DNA of 64,000 nt, taken from the NCBI RefSeq assembly GCF_018424695.1, contig NZ_QTNQ01000006.1, positions 1-64,000 of the forward strand, given 5' to 3'. Position numbers and translations under genes: made by a program. Each line of letters starts with the position of its first letter. The first letter of the stretch is position 1. The notes below the pieces were generated by a model, which saw only the letters and a program-made list of their open reading frames with translations, searched no databases and had not been told where the DNA came from. Origin of the DNA: Vannielia litorea. Its GTDB lineage: Bacteria > Pseudomonadota > Alphaproteobacteria > Rhodobacterales > Rhodobacteraceae. Positions 1 through 9,393 of the stretch are shown here, in pieces.

Positions 1-603
1 GGCGAAGCGGGTTTCGTCACCATCCCGAGCTGCCTGTTCGATGGCGGGGCCGCCGGGCTGGGGCAGGCCGAGCAGGCGGGCGGACTTGTCGAAGGCCTCG
101 CCCGGCGCGTCGTCGATTGTGCCGCCGAGCCGCTCGAAGCTGTCAGGGCCGTGGGCGATGAGAAACTGGCAATGCCCGCCGGAGACCAGCAGCATCAGGT
201 AGGGAAAGGCGAGCCCGTCGGTGAGGCGCGGGGTGAGCGCGTGGCCCGCGAGGTGGTTCACCCCGATGAGCGGCAGGCCGGTGGCGGCCGACAGGCCCTT
301 GGCGCACATCACCCCCGAGACGACACCGCCGATGAGGCCGGGGCCGGAGGTGACGGCGATGGCATCGAGCGCATCCAGCCCCAGGCTCGCCTTCTCCAGC
401 GCAAGCTCGACCATCAGGTCGAGCCGTTCGGCGTGGGCACGGGCGGCGATCTCCGGCACCACGCCACCGAAGGCCGCGTGCAGATCGGTCTGGCCGGACA
501 CCTCGGAAGACAGAATCCGGGCCTCTGTGCCGTCCCAGCGCAGGATGGCGGCGGCGGTATCGTCGCAGCTCGATTCAATGCCAAGGACGGTCAGCGCGCT
601 CAT
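1..603 (-). CDS. tsaD: TsaD, tRNA N6-threonylcarbamoyladenosine synthase subunit (partial, N-terminal 201 residues)
   Basis: The minus-strand translation opens with the ASKHA-type start GIESSCDDT, continues with the conserved PEIAARAH metal-binding region and later VSGGHCQ and [10 protein letters not shown], all typical of TsaD (Gcp/YgjD). TsaD transfers the threonylcarbamoyl group from TC-AMP to A37 of ANN-decoding tRNAs, with TsaB and TsaE, in the cytoplasm. The ATG lies at 603. The last part of the protein is lost at the window edge, not by a frameshift. The gene diverges from hemD across about 75 bp, which must hold both promoters. Confidence 0.96.
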   Translation of the reverse strand, partial: MSALTVLGIESSCDDTAAAILRWDGTEARILSSEVSGQTDLHAAFGGVVPEIAARAHAERLDLMVELALEKASLGLDALDAIAVTSGPGLIGGVVSGVMCAKGLSAATGLPLIGVNHLAGHALTPRLTDGLAFPYLMLLVSGGHCQFLIAHGPDSFERLGGTIDDAPGEAFDKSARLLGLPQPGGPAIEQAARDGDETRFA

Positions 604-678
604 GTCTTGCCTTTTGAGGGGTCGCGCGGCATCACCCGCGCAGATGGCTGACCGTTGTTATCCCGCTTGGGTTGCGTT

Positions 679-1365
679 GTGAACCGCTTGCCCGTTCTGC
701 TCACCCGCCCGGCCCGGGGCGCGGCGGAGTTTGCCGCGGCGCTGCGCCGCGAACTGGGCGAGGTGGAGATCCTGCTTAGCCCGCTGATGGAGATCGTGCC
801 GGTGGAGCCGGAGGCGCTGCCGGGGCCCGAGGATGCGGTGATTTTCACATCAGTGAGCGCCGTGGAGGCCTTTGCGCCCTACCAACGCGGTGAAGGGCGG
901 CGGGCCTGGTGCGTGGGTGAGCGCACCGCACAGGCTGCGCAGGCGCTGGGCTTCGAGGCGCGGGCGGGCAGCGGCGCGGCGGTGCGCCTGCCGGAGATCG
1001 TCTGCCGCGAACAACCGGTGCCGACGCTCTGGCACATGCATGGCACGCATCAGCGGGTGGATCTTGCACAGCTCTTCGGTGTGCTGGGCTATCGCTGCCG
1101 GAACGTGGTGATCTATGACCAGCCGGCGCTGCCGCTGGACCCTGCCGTGGCCGCACGGATTGCCACCGGTGAACCCATGGTTGCGCCCCTCTTCTCACCG
1201 CGCACGGCAGGGCTTTTGGCCGCAGAAGTCAGAAATCTTGGTGCGAATCTGCGGGTTGTGGCGTTGAGTAGGGCAGTGGCGCGGGAATGGCCCGGCGAGG
1301 CGGCGGTTGCAGAGCGCCCTGACGCCGAAGCGATGCTGGAGGCCGTTGTCCGCGAGGTCGGTTGA
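679..1365 (+). CDS. hemD: Uroporphyrinogen-III synthase
   Basis: HemD closes and inverts ring D of hydroxymethylbilane to give uroporphyrinogen III in tetrapyrrole synthesis. The protein (228 aa) opens LPVLLTRPARGA, the usual first strand of the family, and has the FTSVSAVEAF motif near residue 65. Sequence conservation in HemD is weak, so the call also rests on position: hemD followed by a mitofilin-like gene and HemY is a well-known alphaproteobacterial order. GTG at 679 is preferred because the reading frame can only be extended to a TTG at 655 and the family motif begins right after the GTG. No hemC lies between tsaD and hemD here. Confidence 0.88.
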   Translation: MNRLPVLLTRPARGAAEFAAALRRELGEVEILLSPLMEIVPVEPEALPGPEDAVIFTSVSAVEAFAPYQRGEGRRAWCVGERTAQAAQALGFEARAGSGAAVRLPEIVCREQPVPTLWHMHGTHQRVDLAQLFGVLGYRCRNVVIYDQPALPLDPAVAARIATGEPMVAPLFSPRTAGLLAAEVRNLGANLRVVALSRAVAREWPGEAAVAERPDAEAMLEAVVREVG

Positions 1366-1411
1366 GCCGATGCGGGCGGCAGGCTAGGGTGTTCTGCGGC
1401 AGCGCAGCGAA

Positions 1412-2908
1412 GTGACGAGAGGAATGGACGTGGCGGGTTCGGACGAAAAGCCAGACGACAACAGCAGCGAAGCCGACGATAACATGGCAGCGTCGACTGC
1501 CGAGGATACTGCTGGCGAGGAGGCTCCCGCGGGGAAGGTGGCGAGCAAAGATACCGAATCGGACCCATCGGAAGAGGGTGCTGCGGATACCGGTGATGCC
1601 GCCGACACTGACGACAAAGAAGCTGACGCCCCGGAAGATGGCGAGGCGGATGGCACGGACGGCGATAGGCCGGAGTTGGAAGAGCTTGCCGCCGAAGACT
1701 CCCCCAGCGGCGAGGTCGCCGACCCGGAGGCCGGGCTCAAGCCCTCCGAGCCGATGAAATTGGGCCCGCTGGAGCGGGGTGCAGACACTTTGGAGGCCGA
1801 TCAGGCCCCCGGCGACGAGACCGAGCCGGAGACCGAAGAGATCCCCGACCTGAGCGCGCAGCCCGAACTGGAGGCAGAATCGCCCCAGCCCTTGGCCCCG
1901 GCGCACGCGGCGCAAAAGGCCAGCGCCATGCCCATGATCTTTGGCGGCATCATCGCCGGCCTGATCGGGTTTGCCGCCGCATGGGCGATCTGGGGCCGCG
2001 ACGGCTCTGCCGCCGAACTGGGCGCGCGACTGACACAGCAGGAAGACGCTGCCGCCGGGACCAGCGCGGCATTGGAAGGCAAAGCCTCTGCCGAAGACCT
2101 CGCAGCGCTCGACACGCGAGTGGCGGCGCTCGAATCGGCCCCTGCGGCAACCGTCGACACCAGCGCACTAGAGGCTTCGGTTGCGGCGCAGGAAGAGACG
2201 GTTGCAGCACTGGCGGCCCGCATCGACACGCTAGAGAAGGCCCCGGTCGAAGGCTCCACCGACGAGGCCAGCCAGGCCGCGCTGGCCGCCTATGGCCGCG
2301 AGGTGGAAGCGCTGCGCGCCGAAGTGGCCGAACAGATGAGCCAGATGAACGCGGCGCTCGACGCGGCCAAGGAAACCGAGGCGCAGGCTGCCGCGCGCCA
2401 GGAAGAGGCCGCTGCCGCCGCAGCGCGCGCCGCCGAACAGAGCGCCCTTCTGGACGTTCAGCAGGCGCTCGACGCCGGAACGCCCTATAGCGAAGCCTTG
2501 GGCCGGATTTCGTCTGCCGAGATCCCGGAGGGCCTTGCCGCCCATGCCGAAGAGGGCGTGATGACGCTGGATGCGCTGAAGGAAAGTTTCCCCGCGGCGG
2601 CCCGCAATGCCCTCAAGGTATCACGCGAGGAAACGGCGGGCGAAGAGGGCGGCGGCTTCGGCTCATGGATCACGCGTCAGGTGGGCGCGCGGTCGCTGGA
2701 GCCCAAGGAGGGGGATGACCCCGATGCGGTGCTGTCCCGCGCCGAAGCCGCGCTGAACGCCGGTGACCTTGCCACCACGCTCGATGAACTCTCGGCCCTG
2801 CCCCCCGGCGGGCAGGCGGCGATGGACCAGTGGATCGCCCAGGCCAGCCGCCGCAATGACGCCGTGACCGGGGCCGATGCCCTGGCTGCCACGCTCACAA
2901 GTAACTAG
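1412..2908 (+). CDS. Mitofilin/Mic60-like inner-membrane protein (COG4223 type)
   Basis: The protein has about 498 aa. A very acidic, low-complexity N-terminus (residues 1-170, rich in D, E, A and G) is followed by one transmembrane helix near residues 174-194 and then a long Ala/Glu-rich coiled coil (about 200-340) and a helical C-terminal domain. This layout and its place between hemD and HemY match the alphaproteobacterial relatives of mitochondrial Mic60, which shape the inner membrane and may organise haem synthesis enzymes. The start could be GTG 1412 or ATG 1424; a GAGAGGA run sits too close to the ATG to decide. The acidic head is unlikely to be conserved. Confidence 0.8.
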   Translation: MTRGMDVAGSDEKPDDNSSEADDNMAASTAEDTAGEEAPAGKVASKDTESDPSEEGAADTGDAADTDDKEADAPEDGEADGTDGDRPELEELAAEDSPSGEVADPEAGLKPSEPMKLGPLERGADTLEADQAPGDETEPETEEIPDLSAQPELEAESPQPLAPAHAAQKASAMPMIFGGIIAGLIGFAAAWAIWGRDGSAAELGARLTQQEDAAAGTSAALEGKASAEDLAALDTRVAALESAPAATVDTSALEASVAAQEETVAALAARIDTLEKAPVEGSTDEASQAALAAYGREVEALRAEVAEQMSQMNAALDAAKETEAQAAARQEEAAAAAARAAEQSALLDVQQALDAGTPYSEALGRISSAEIPEGLAAHAEEGVMTLDALKESFPAAARNALKVSREETAGEEGGGFGSWITRQVGARSLEPKEGDDPDAVLSRAEAALNAGDLATTLDELSALPPGGQAAMDQWIAQASRRNDAVTGADALAATLTSN

Positions 2909-2922
2909 GAGACAACAGACGC

Positions 2923-4455
2923 ATGCTCTGGTCGGTTCTCAAGATTCTCTTCTTCGTCGTGATCGTGGCGGCCCTCGCGCTGGGCGCTGGTTTCGTAATG
3001 GAAAACGGCCCCTCGGTGCTGCTCCGCGTGGGCTCCATCGAATTTGCCCCCTCGCCGCTGGTGGCGATCATCTGCGCGCTGCTCCTTCTGCTGGCCGTGT
3101 GGCTCATCCTCAAGCTGGCCGGCCTTCTGGTGGCCGTCGTCCGCTTCCTCAACGGTGATGAAACGGCGATGAGCCGCTACTTCGACCGGCACCGGGAGAA
3201 GCGCGGCTACGAGGCGCTGGCCGATGGCATGATGGCGCTGGCCTCGGGCGAGGGGCAGCTTGCCCTGACCAAGGCCAACCGGGCCGAGCGCTACCTTGGC
3301 AAGCCCGAGCTCACGCGCCTGCTCACGGCTCAGGCCGCCGAACAGGTGGGCGACAGGCGCACCGCCGAGAGCGCCTACAAGGCGATGCTCACCGATGATC
3401 GCACCCGCTTCGTCGGCGTGCGCGGGCTGATGAAGCAGAAGCTGGCCGATGGCGACACCGACACCGCGCTGAAGCTGGCCGAGAAGGCCTTTTCGATGAA
3501 GCCGGGGCATGAGGAGGTGCAGGACACGCTGTTGCAGCTTCAGGCCGGCCACGCAGACTGGAAGGGCGCCCGCAAGACACTGAACGCCAAGCTGAAGCAC
3601 GGCAGCCTGCCGCGTGACGTGCACCGCCGCCGCGATGCGGTGCTGGCCTTGTCGGAGGCCAAGGAGGTTGTGGAAGAGGGTAGCACCATCGAGGCCCGGG
3701 AAGCCGGGATCGAGGCCAACCGTCTTTCGCCCGATCTCGTGCCTGCGGCGGTCATGGCCGCCCATGGCTACATCGAACAGGGCAAGCCGAAATACGCCAC
3801 CCGCGTCATCAAGAAGGCATGGGACGCCCAGCCTCACCCCGATCTGGCCGCCGCCTTTGCCGCGATCCAGCCGGACGAAAGCCCGGAGGCCCGGCTCAAG
3901 CGCTTCCAGCCGCTGCTGCGCCTCCATACGGAGCATGAGGAGACCAAGCTGCTGCTCGCCGAGTTGAACCTTGCGGCAGAGGATTTTCCGGCTGCGCGCA
4001 AGGCCGTGGCCCAGCTGGCCAGCGCCGAGGGGGCGAATGCGCGGGCGCTCACCATCATGGCTGCTGTGGAACGTGGCGAGGGGGGCGACGACCACGTGGT
4101 GCGCGCCTGGCTTGCCCGTGCCCTCACCGCGCCGCGCGGCCCGGCCTGGGTGTGCGACAAGTGCCAGAACATCCACGGCCAGTGGGCCCCCACCTGCGAC
4201 AACTGCGGTGCCTTCGACACGCTGAGCTGGCGCGAGCCGCCCAGGGCCGAGGTCACCATGCCCGGCGGCGTCGAAATGCTGCCCCTGCTCGTCGGCCCCG
4301 CGCCCCAGCCGGAACCGGAGGATGCGCCCCTGGTGTTGGAGGAGGACGAGGTGGAGGATGCCGAAACCGTGGAGACGGAGGGCGAGACCTCACCCGGGCC
4401 GGACGAAGAGGCCACGCCATCGGACGCGGATCCATCCGAAGAGAAGGCAAAATAG
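2923..4455 (+). CDS. hemY: HemY-family membrane protein with TPR-like repeats and C-terminal zinc ribbon
   Basis: The protein has 510 aa. Two hydrophobic helices (about 2-26 and 46-73) form the HemY N-terminal domain, followed by helical TPR-like repeats. A zinc ribbon has Cys pairs at about 411/414 and 425/428, and the tail (about 450-510) is strongly acidic. The zinc ribbon and acidic tail are common in alphaproteobacterial HemY and absent from the enterobacterial form. The role in late haem synthesis is not biochemically clear; this HemY is not the protoporphyrinogen oxidase of Bacillus with the same symbol. An AGGAGA ribosome binding site lies about 10 bases before ATG 2923, and the gene follows the mitofilin-like gene by 14 bp, so they share an operon. 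Confidence 0.87.
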   Translation: MLWSVLKILFFVVIVAALALGAGFVMENGPSVLLRVGSIEFAPSPLVAIICALLLLLAVWLILKLAGLLVAVVRFLNGDETAMSRYFDRHREKRGYEALADGMMALASGEGQLALTKANRAERYLGKPELTRLLTAQAAEQVGDRRTAESAYKAMLTDDRTRFVGVRGLMKQKLADGDTDTALKLAEKAFSMKPGHEEVQDTLLQLQAGHADWKGARKTLNAKLKHGSLPRDVHRRRDAVLALSEAKEVVEEGSTIEAREAGIEANRLSPDLVPAAVMAAHGYIEQGKPKYATRVIKKAWDAQPHPDLAAAFAAIQPDESPEARLKRFQPLLRLHTEHEETKLLLAELNLAAEDFPAARKAVAQLASAEGANARALTIMAAVERGEGGDDHVVRAWLARALTAPRGPAWVCDKCQNIHGQWAPTCDNCGAFDTLSWREPPRAEVTMPGGVEMLPLLVGPAPQPEPEDAPLVLEEDEVEDAETVETEGETSPGPDEEATPSDADPSEEKAK

Positions 4456-4498
4456 GGCTGGCCCACATCCCGGGTCCGCGCTATAGACCGCGCCGGTC

Positions 4499-4574
4499 GC
4501 CGCTGTAGCTCAGCTGGTAGAGCACGTCATTCGTAATGATGGGGTCGGGGGTTCGAGTCCCTTCAGCGGCACCA
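4499..4574 (+). tRNA. tRNA-Thr (anticodon CGT)
   Basis: A full cloverleaf can be drawn. The acceptor arm GCCGCTG pairs with CAGCGGC. The D arm contains AGCTGGTA. The anticodon stem CGTCA/TGATG encloses the loop TTCGTAA (anticodon CGT), and the T-arm loop is TTCGAGT. The 3' ACCA is encoded in the DNA. The gene is intact even though an island is inserted at its 3' end, because the attachment site restores the tRNA end. Confidence 0.95.
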
Positions 4575-4578
4575 GTTT
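4559..4578 (+). repeat. Left attachment site (attL) of the tRNA-Thr island
   Basis: The 20-bp sequence CCCTTCAGCGGCACCAGTTT covers the last 16 bases of the tRNA gene and four bases beyond. An identical copy lies at 20785-20804. The sequences diverge at once on both sides (next base C here, T at the right copy). This is the pattern left by a tyrosine integrase that uses the 3' end of a tRNA gene. Confidence 0.93.
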
Positions 4579-5043
4579 CAAAGATATTTATCATTAAAAT
4601 CAGATCCCTAATGGATACTTTGGGGATTCTGTCCACCCTACAGTCCACCCAAGCGGTGGCATTGGGTTCTGGCTTCATTACAGGCGGCCCACGGTATGAC
4701 CCGGGCTTCGACCGCCCGGTGAGTGTTGCTCGAGAGTTGGTCCGCACTACTCAACGAGCTGGTTCTCTGGCGAAGACTCCAGTATGCCTCGCAGGAGTTC
4801 CTTCTGGAAAACTGTATCGAAACGCTGTCGTTTGCGACGCGTGCCACCGCAACCACGGGACATACCATCGGATGGCATTCACGATCTTGATGTGCAAGAA
4901 AACGTTCATGGACGTTTCCAAACGCTACTAGAACCGCACACGTTAATGGGACTTCAGTAGCCAATTTACGCTAACTCTCGTGGCGGCCGCAGAAGTGATC
5001 TTTGATAGCGGGGACTTGGTACAAAAGGTGAGCGTTTAAGAGC
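4579..5043. other. Island left end without a convincing gene; probable leader of the defence operon
   Basis: These 465 bp between attL and the helicase start have mixed composition, lower in GC than the neighbourhood. Open frames exist on both strands but show no family features or good starts. The stretch probably carries the promoter of the four-gene operon. I see no clear sigma-70 pair or operator and make no finer claim. Confidence 0.5.
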
Positions 5044-8000
5044 GTGGCAAAGCTGGAAGACATCAGGAATGGAGCGTCGGTCGCCGGCGTTGTTCCTAAC
5101 CAAACCGTCGAAGCAGTATCGGTCGAATGGATCGGCGATCAGGCAATCAATCTTGTGTATCGATTGCCAGGCGACAGCGTTTCGGAGACCACCCTATATC
5201 GCGATGACGAGCATCGCATCTCGGTCGAACAGCGAGGCCGCGCGTGGTCGTTCGATGCGGACGGAGGTCTCCTCCGGCTGGTCACCGAAGCGAACCGAAT
5301 CAAGCTTGCCCATTACTTCGATCCCTATCTGGCCATCCACACTAGCTTGGTTGACCCCCTTCCCCACCAGATTACGGCCGTTTACGGCGAAATGCTGCCA
5401 CGGCAACCGCTGCGGTTCCTGCTTGCCGACGACCCGGGAGCCGGCAAGACGATCATGGCCGGCCTACTTATCAAGGAGCTAATTGCCCGCAGCGATCTCG
5501 AACGTTGCCTCGTCGTCGCGCCAGGAAGTCTTGTGGAGCAATGGCAAGACGAACTAGGTGAAAAGTTCTCTCTCGAATTCGACATCCTTTCCCGCGACAT
5601 GATCGAGACTTCGCGCTCGGGTAACGTCTTCAACGATCGAAAACACTTGATCGCGCGCCTCGATGTCCTTGCGCGGAGTGATGATCTCCAGCAGAAGCTC
5701 GCGTCCTCCATTGAATGGGACCTGATCATCTGTGACGAAGCGCATCGCATGTCAGCGAGCTACTTCGGCGGAGACGTCAAATACACCAAGCGTTATCAAC
5801 TGGGTCAACAACTCGGCCAGGTCTGTCGACACCTGCTTCTAATGTCCGCCACGCCGCACAACGGCAAAGAGGAAGATTTCCAGCTCTTTATGGCTCTTCT
5901 CGACGGAGACCGCTTCGAGGGTCGTTTTCGCGATGGGGTCCACTATGCCGATAGCGCAGACATGATGCGTCGTCTGACCAAGGAAGAGCTTCTGAAGTTC
6001 GATGGTCGACCGCTGTTCCCCGAGCGTCGGGCATACACGGTCAAGTATGACCTCTCGTCAGAAGAGGCCGCACTATACAGTGCCGTCACAGAGTACGTTC
6101 GAACGGAAATGAACCGTGTGCAGCGGTTCGCAGAACAAGACGGACGGAAGAGGAACAACGTTGGCTTTGCTCTGCAAATCCTTCAACGCCGTCTGGCGTC
6201 GTCTCCTGCGGCTATCTACGAGTCGTTGAAACGGCGGCGAGAGAGGCTTGAGAACGAGCTTGCGGAAGCAAGACTTGCGCGTAAGGGCAGCCATGCTTCT
6301 TTCGCCTCCCACGAAGTTACTGACGAGATTCTGAAGAACATCGACGAATATAGCCAAGATCAGGTTGATGACATTGAAGACCAGATATCGACCGGTGCCA
6401 CCACCGCTGAGACCGTCGAGCAGCTAGAGATCGAGGTCCAGACCCTGAAGGGACTGGAAATCATGGCGCTGGACGTCTTGCGCTCGGGCAAGGATACCAA
6501 GTGGACCCAGCTCGACCGTATCCTCGACGATGATCTCATGATTGATAGCGACGGAAATCGCCGAAAACTGATCATCTTCACCGAGCCAAAGGACACCTTG
6601 CACTACCTGGTGGAAAAGATCCGCGCGCGACTTGGCAAACCGGACTCCGTCGAGGTCATCCATGGGGGCGTTACGAGGGAGGAGCGTCGCAAGGTCGTCG
6701 AGCGCTTCATGCAAGATCGAGACATGTTGGTGCTGATCGCGAACGACGCGGCCGGCGAAGGCGTAAACCTGCAGCGCGGCCATCTGATGGTCAACTACGA
6801 CCTGCCATGGAACCCGAACAAGATCGAGCAGCGGTTCGGCCGAATTCACCGGATTGGCCAGACCGAGGTCTGCCATCTCTGGAACCTCGTTGCCGCAGAT
6901 ACCCGCGAAGGCGAGGTCTATGCGCGCCTCCTCGAGAAGCTCGAAGCGGCACGTGAAGCTCTGGGGGGGCGTGTCTACGACGTTCTCGGTGAACTGTTCG
7001 AAGGAACTGCGCTGCGCGACTTGCTCGTGCAGGCCATCCAATATGGCGAGCAGGAAGATGTGAAGGCCAAGCTGTTCCAGGCCGTCGACGGCGCTGTCGA
7101 TCAACAGCATCTCCTGGATCTGCTTCAGCGCCGACAGCTGACCAACGACACAATGCCTGCGACCCGCGTGCACGAGTTGCGGATCGAGATGGAGCGGGCC
7201 GAGGCGCAGCGTCTCCAGCCCCATCACATCCAGAGCTTCTTCGTCGAGGCGTTCAAGCACCTCGGCGGCCAGATCAAGCGCCGCGAGGAGGGGCGTTGGG
7301 AAATCACGCACGTCCCACTCAGCATCCGCGAGCGCGATCGCCAGATCGGCAGCGGCGCACCGATCCAGAAGAAGTACGAGCGCATCTGCTTCGAGAAGAG
7401 CAAGATCAACCAGCAGCCTGTCGCGGCCTTCGTCTGCCCGGGCCACCCGCTGCTCGAAGCTGTGATCAGCCTCGTGCGCGAACAGTACGACCACCTCATG
7501 AAACGCGGCGCGATCTTGGTGGATGACACCGATCCGGGCGAGGAGATTGCGGCGCTGTTCTTGCTCGAGCACAGCGTTCAGGACGGACGCCCGACAGCGA
7601 CAGGCAAACCCCACGTCGTCTCGGAGCGCTTGCAGTTTGCTGCGATCGAACGGAATGGCGCGGCGACCAATGCCGGGATCGCGCCCCACTTGAACCTTCG
7701 TCCCGCTCTTCCAGAAGAGATCGCGCGCATCGAGGATCTGCTGCAGGCGGACTGGCTTCGCACAGACCTCGAAAAGACCGCCGTCCGCTTCGCCACCGTC
7801 GAGCTCGCTCAAAAGCATGTCGCGGAGGTCAAGGCGCGCCGCATTCCCGAGATCGAAAAGGTCGAGCAGGAGGTAAAGGCTCGCCTTAAGAAGGAGATCA
7901 ACTACTGGGACGCGCGCGCCTTCGAGCTGAAGGAAGAAGAGCGCGCCGGCAATAAGACACGCCTCAACTGGCAGAACGCCCAGCGCCGTGCTGAAGAGCT

Positions 8001-8556
8001 GGCCGAGCGACTGAAGCGTCGGCTGGAGGCGCTCGACCAGGAACGCTTCATTTCCGCACAGCCGCCTCGCGTTCGTGGCGGCATGGTCGTCATCCCGCGT
8101 GGCCTTCTGAATGCGCGCGCGCCGGCGGGTGAACTTGCCGAAACCGGGAACGGCTTCTCCGAGGATCCCGTCGCCCGCCGCAAGATCGAGATCGCAGCGA
8201 TGGAAGCGGTCATGGAGGCTGAGCGCACGCTCGGGAACACGCCCACCGACGTCTCCGCCCAAAAGGTTGGTTACGACATTGCATCCTACGATCCCAAAGC
8301 GGATCACCTGCGTTTCATCGAAGTTAAGGGACGGGTTGACGGTGCCGACACGGTGATGATCACCCGGCAGGAGGTCATCACCTCGCTCCACGAGCCCGAC
8401 AAATTCATTCTGGCCGTGGTCCAGGTCGAGAACGGCTTCGCACGGGAGCCACGGTATGTTCGCGGCGCCCTAGACACGCGGGAGCCGCCATTTGATCAGA
8501 ATGCTATTCAATTCAACATGCGCCGAATCCTTGAGCGTGGAGAGGTGCCGAGTTGA
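5044..8556 (+). CDS. DrmD-like SNF2-family helicase with C-terminal DUF3883
   Basis: The protein has 1170 aa. The superfamily 2 core is complete: Walker A DDPGAGKT (about 129-136), DEAH (231-234), SAT (268-270), then a C-terminal helicase lobe with GEGVNLQRG and the arginine-finger motif QRFGRIHRIGQT (about 595-606). A long helical region follows, and the last about 80 residues match DUF3883, with the core FIEVKGR near 1100, a nuclease-like fold of the PD-(D/E)XK group. The architecture is like DISARM DrmD and like helicases beside DUF1156/DUF499 genes. Such proteins are thought to track or remodel foreign DNA using ATP. Start GTG 5044 has AAGGTGAG about 11 bases upstream. The stop overlaps the next gene by 4 bp. 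The first 1.3 kb is less GC-rich than the rest. Confidence 0.88.
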   Translation: MAKLEDIRNGASVAGVVPNQTVEAVSVEWIGDQAINLVYRLPGDSVSETTLYRDDEHRISVEQRGRAWSFDADGGLLRLVTEANRIKLAHYFDPYLAIHTSLVDPLPHQITAVYGEMLPRQPLRFLLADDPGAGKTIMAGLLIKELIARSDLERCLVVAPGSLVEQWQDELGEKFSLEFDILSRDMIETSRSGNVFNDRKHLIARLDVLARSDDLQQKLASSIEWDLIICDEAHRMSASYFGGDVKYTKRYQLGQQLGQVCRHLLLMSATPHNGKEEDFQLFMALLDGDRFEGRFRDGVHYADSADMMRRLTKEELLKFDGRPLFPERRAYTVKYDLSSEEAALYSAVTEYVRTEMNRVQRFAEQDGRKRNNVGFALQILQRRLASSPAAIYESLKRRRERLENELAEARLARKGSHASFASHEVTDEILKNIDEYSQDQVDDIEDQISTGATTAETVEQLEIEVQTLKGLEIMALDVLRSGKDTKWTQLDRILDDDLMIDSDGNRRKLIIFTEPKDTLHYLVEKIRARLGKPDSVEVIHGGVTREERRKVVERFMQDRDMLVLIANDAAGEGVNLQRGHLMVNYDLPWNPNKIEQRFGRIHRIGQTEVCHLWNLVAADTREGEVYARLLEKLEAAREALGGRVYDVLGELFEGTALRDLLVQAIQYGEQEDVKAKLFQAVDGAVDQQHLLDLLQRRQLTNDTMPATRVHELRIEMERAEAQRLQPHHIQSFFVEAFKHLGGQIKRREEGRWEITHVPLSIRERDRQIGSGAPIQKKYERICFEKSKINQQPVAAFVCPGHPLLEAVISLVREQYDHLMKRGAILVDDTDPGEEIAALFLLEHSVQDGRPTATGKPHVVSERLQFAAIERNGAATNAGIAPHLNLRPALPEEIARIEDLLQADWLRTDLEKTAVRFATVELAQKHVAEVKARRIPEIEKVEQEVKARLKKEINYWDARAFELKEEERAGNKTRLNWQNAQRRAEELAERLKRRLEALDQERFISAQPPRVRGGMVVIPRGLLNARAPAGELAETGNGFSEDPVARRKIEIAAMEAVMEAERTLGNTPTDVSAQKVGYDIASYDPKADHLRFIEVKGRVDGADTVMITRQEVITSLHEPDKFILAVVQVENGFAREPRYVRGALDTREPPFDQNAIQFNMRRILERGEVPS

Positions 8557-9380
8557 TAATCGGGTACACCGAGTTTTCTTATGGCTACGCGCTTACTGAA
8601 AACCTTGTGCGGGCCTCTTCTACCGGCCCAGCGACGGCTCCGGTTTTCCCGAACCTGGTTCAAGAAGCCCAGCTTGGGTACGATGTCATGCTCGACTTCC
8701 CTGTCGTCCCACTATTTCTTCAATTCAAGCTACCAATGCTGATGGTGAGAAATAACGCGAAGGAGATATCGTCCCTCAACTTGCACGGCTTGCACCCACC
8801 GTTCTTTCGAATGCCATTGATGCGCCGGGACAAGTCGCGACAACACGCAAGATTAATGGAACTTGAACGCAGGACACCGGGAAGTGTGTTCTATGCATCT
8901 TCAACACTAACCTCGGTCTACGCGTTCAATACTGCCTATCTTCGTGCACAGGTTCATTTGAGATCAGCATATTTCTCGCCATTGGACATCGGCCCTCTCC
9001 CCGATGACAAGTACCACCACGTTTCATATGCGTCCGACCGGTCGATAGCGTGGCGCTGTTCCGAGCCCAAGAAGGTCAAGGCACTGCCCTATGACGACGT
9101 TGTTGATTCCATTCAACAGCGCGCGTCTGAGCGCCGCGCCCGAACTTTCGAGGGCAGCCTTGAGGAAATCCGTGCAGAAGTCGAACCGCTGTTACCGTCC
9201 AATCTGCGGAGCGCAGAGGATGACATCCGTGCCCGTGTACGCACGCGCCGAGGGTTTGCGGAAGACCGGCCTGCTGTTGATGAACGCCGGCAGGCTGCGA
9301 GTGAGGAACTTCTGGTCATAAAAGAGATGGTTCGCATCGGTCTTGGAGTTGAGATAGTCGTGGCACAACCAAGAAAATGA
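8553..9380 (+). CDS. Unrecognised 275-aa protein of the defence operon; possible QxK nuclease core
   Basis: I do not recognise a named family. The start is TTG 8553, overlapping the helicase stop as TTGA, with GGAGAGG 6-7 bases upstream, so translation is coupled to the helicase. The N-terminal 60 residues look most constrained: YTEFSYGYALTE, then GYDVMLDF and FLQFKLP. An acidic residue on one strand (D44 or D48) and a Q-x-K (Q57, K59) on the next resembles the (P)D...(E/Q)xK core of restriction-like nucleases. The C-terminal third (about 190-265) is charged and helical, probably a coiled coil. There are no signal peptide or membrane segments. Its tight place between helicase and methyltransferase says it is a working part of the system. 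The nuclease idea is inference. Confidence 0.8.
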   Translation: MIIGYTEFSYGYALTENLVRASSTGPATAPVFPNLVQEAQLGYDVMLDFPVVPLFLQFKLPMLMVRNNAKEISSLNLHGLHPPFFRMPLMRRDKSRQHARLMELERRTPGSVFYASSTLTSVYAFNTAYLRAQVHLRSAYFSPLDIGPLPDDKYHHVSYASDRSIAWRCSEPKKVKALPYDDVVDSIQQRASERRARTFEGSLEEIRAEVEPLLPSNLRSAEDDIRARVRTRRGFAEDRPAVDERRQAASEELLVIKEMVRIGLGVEIVVAQPRK

Positions 9381-9393
9381 GTGAGGCCAGGCG

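Noticed and set aside
4536..4964. Frames of 131 and 108 codons at the island left end
   Set aside because: One begins within the tRNA gene, the other overlaps it in the opposite direction; neither has typical composition or family features.
6424..8391. 655-codon minus-strand frame
   Set aside because: Antisense to the helicase gene, whose motifs are complete in the plus frame.
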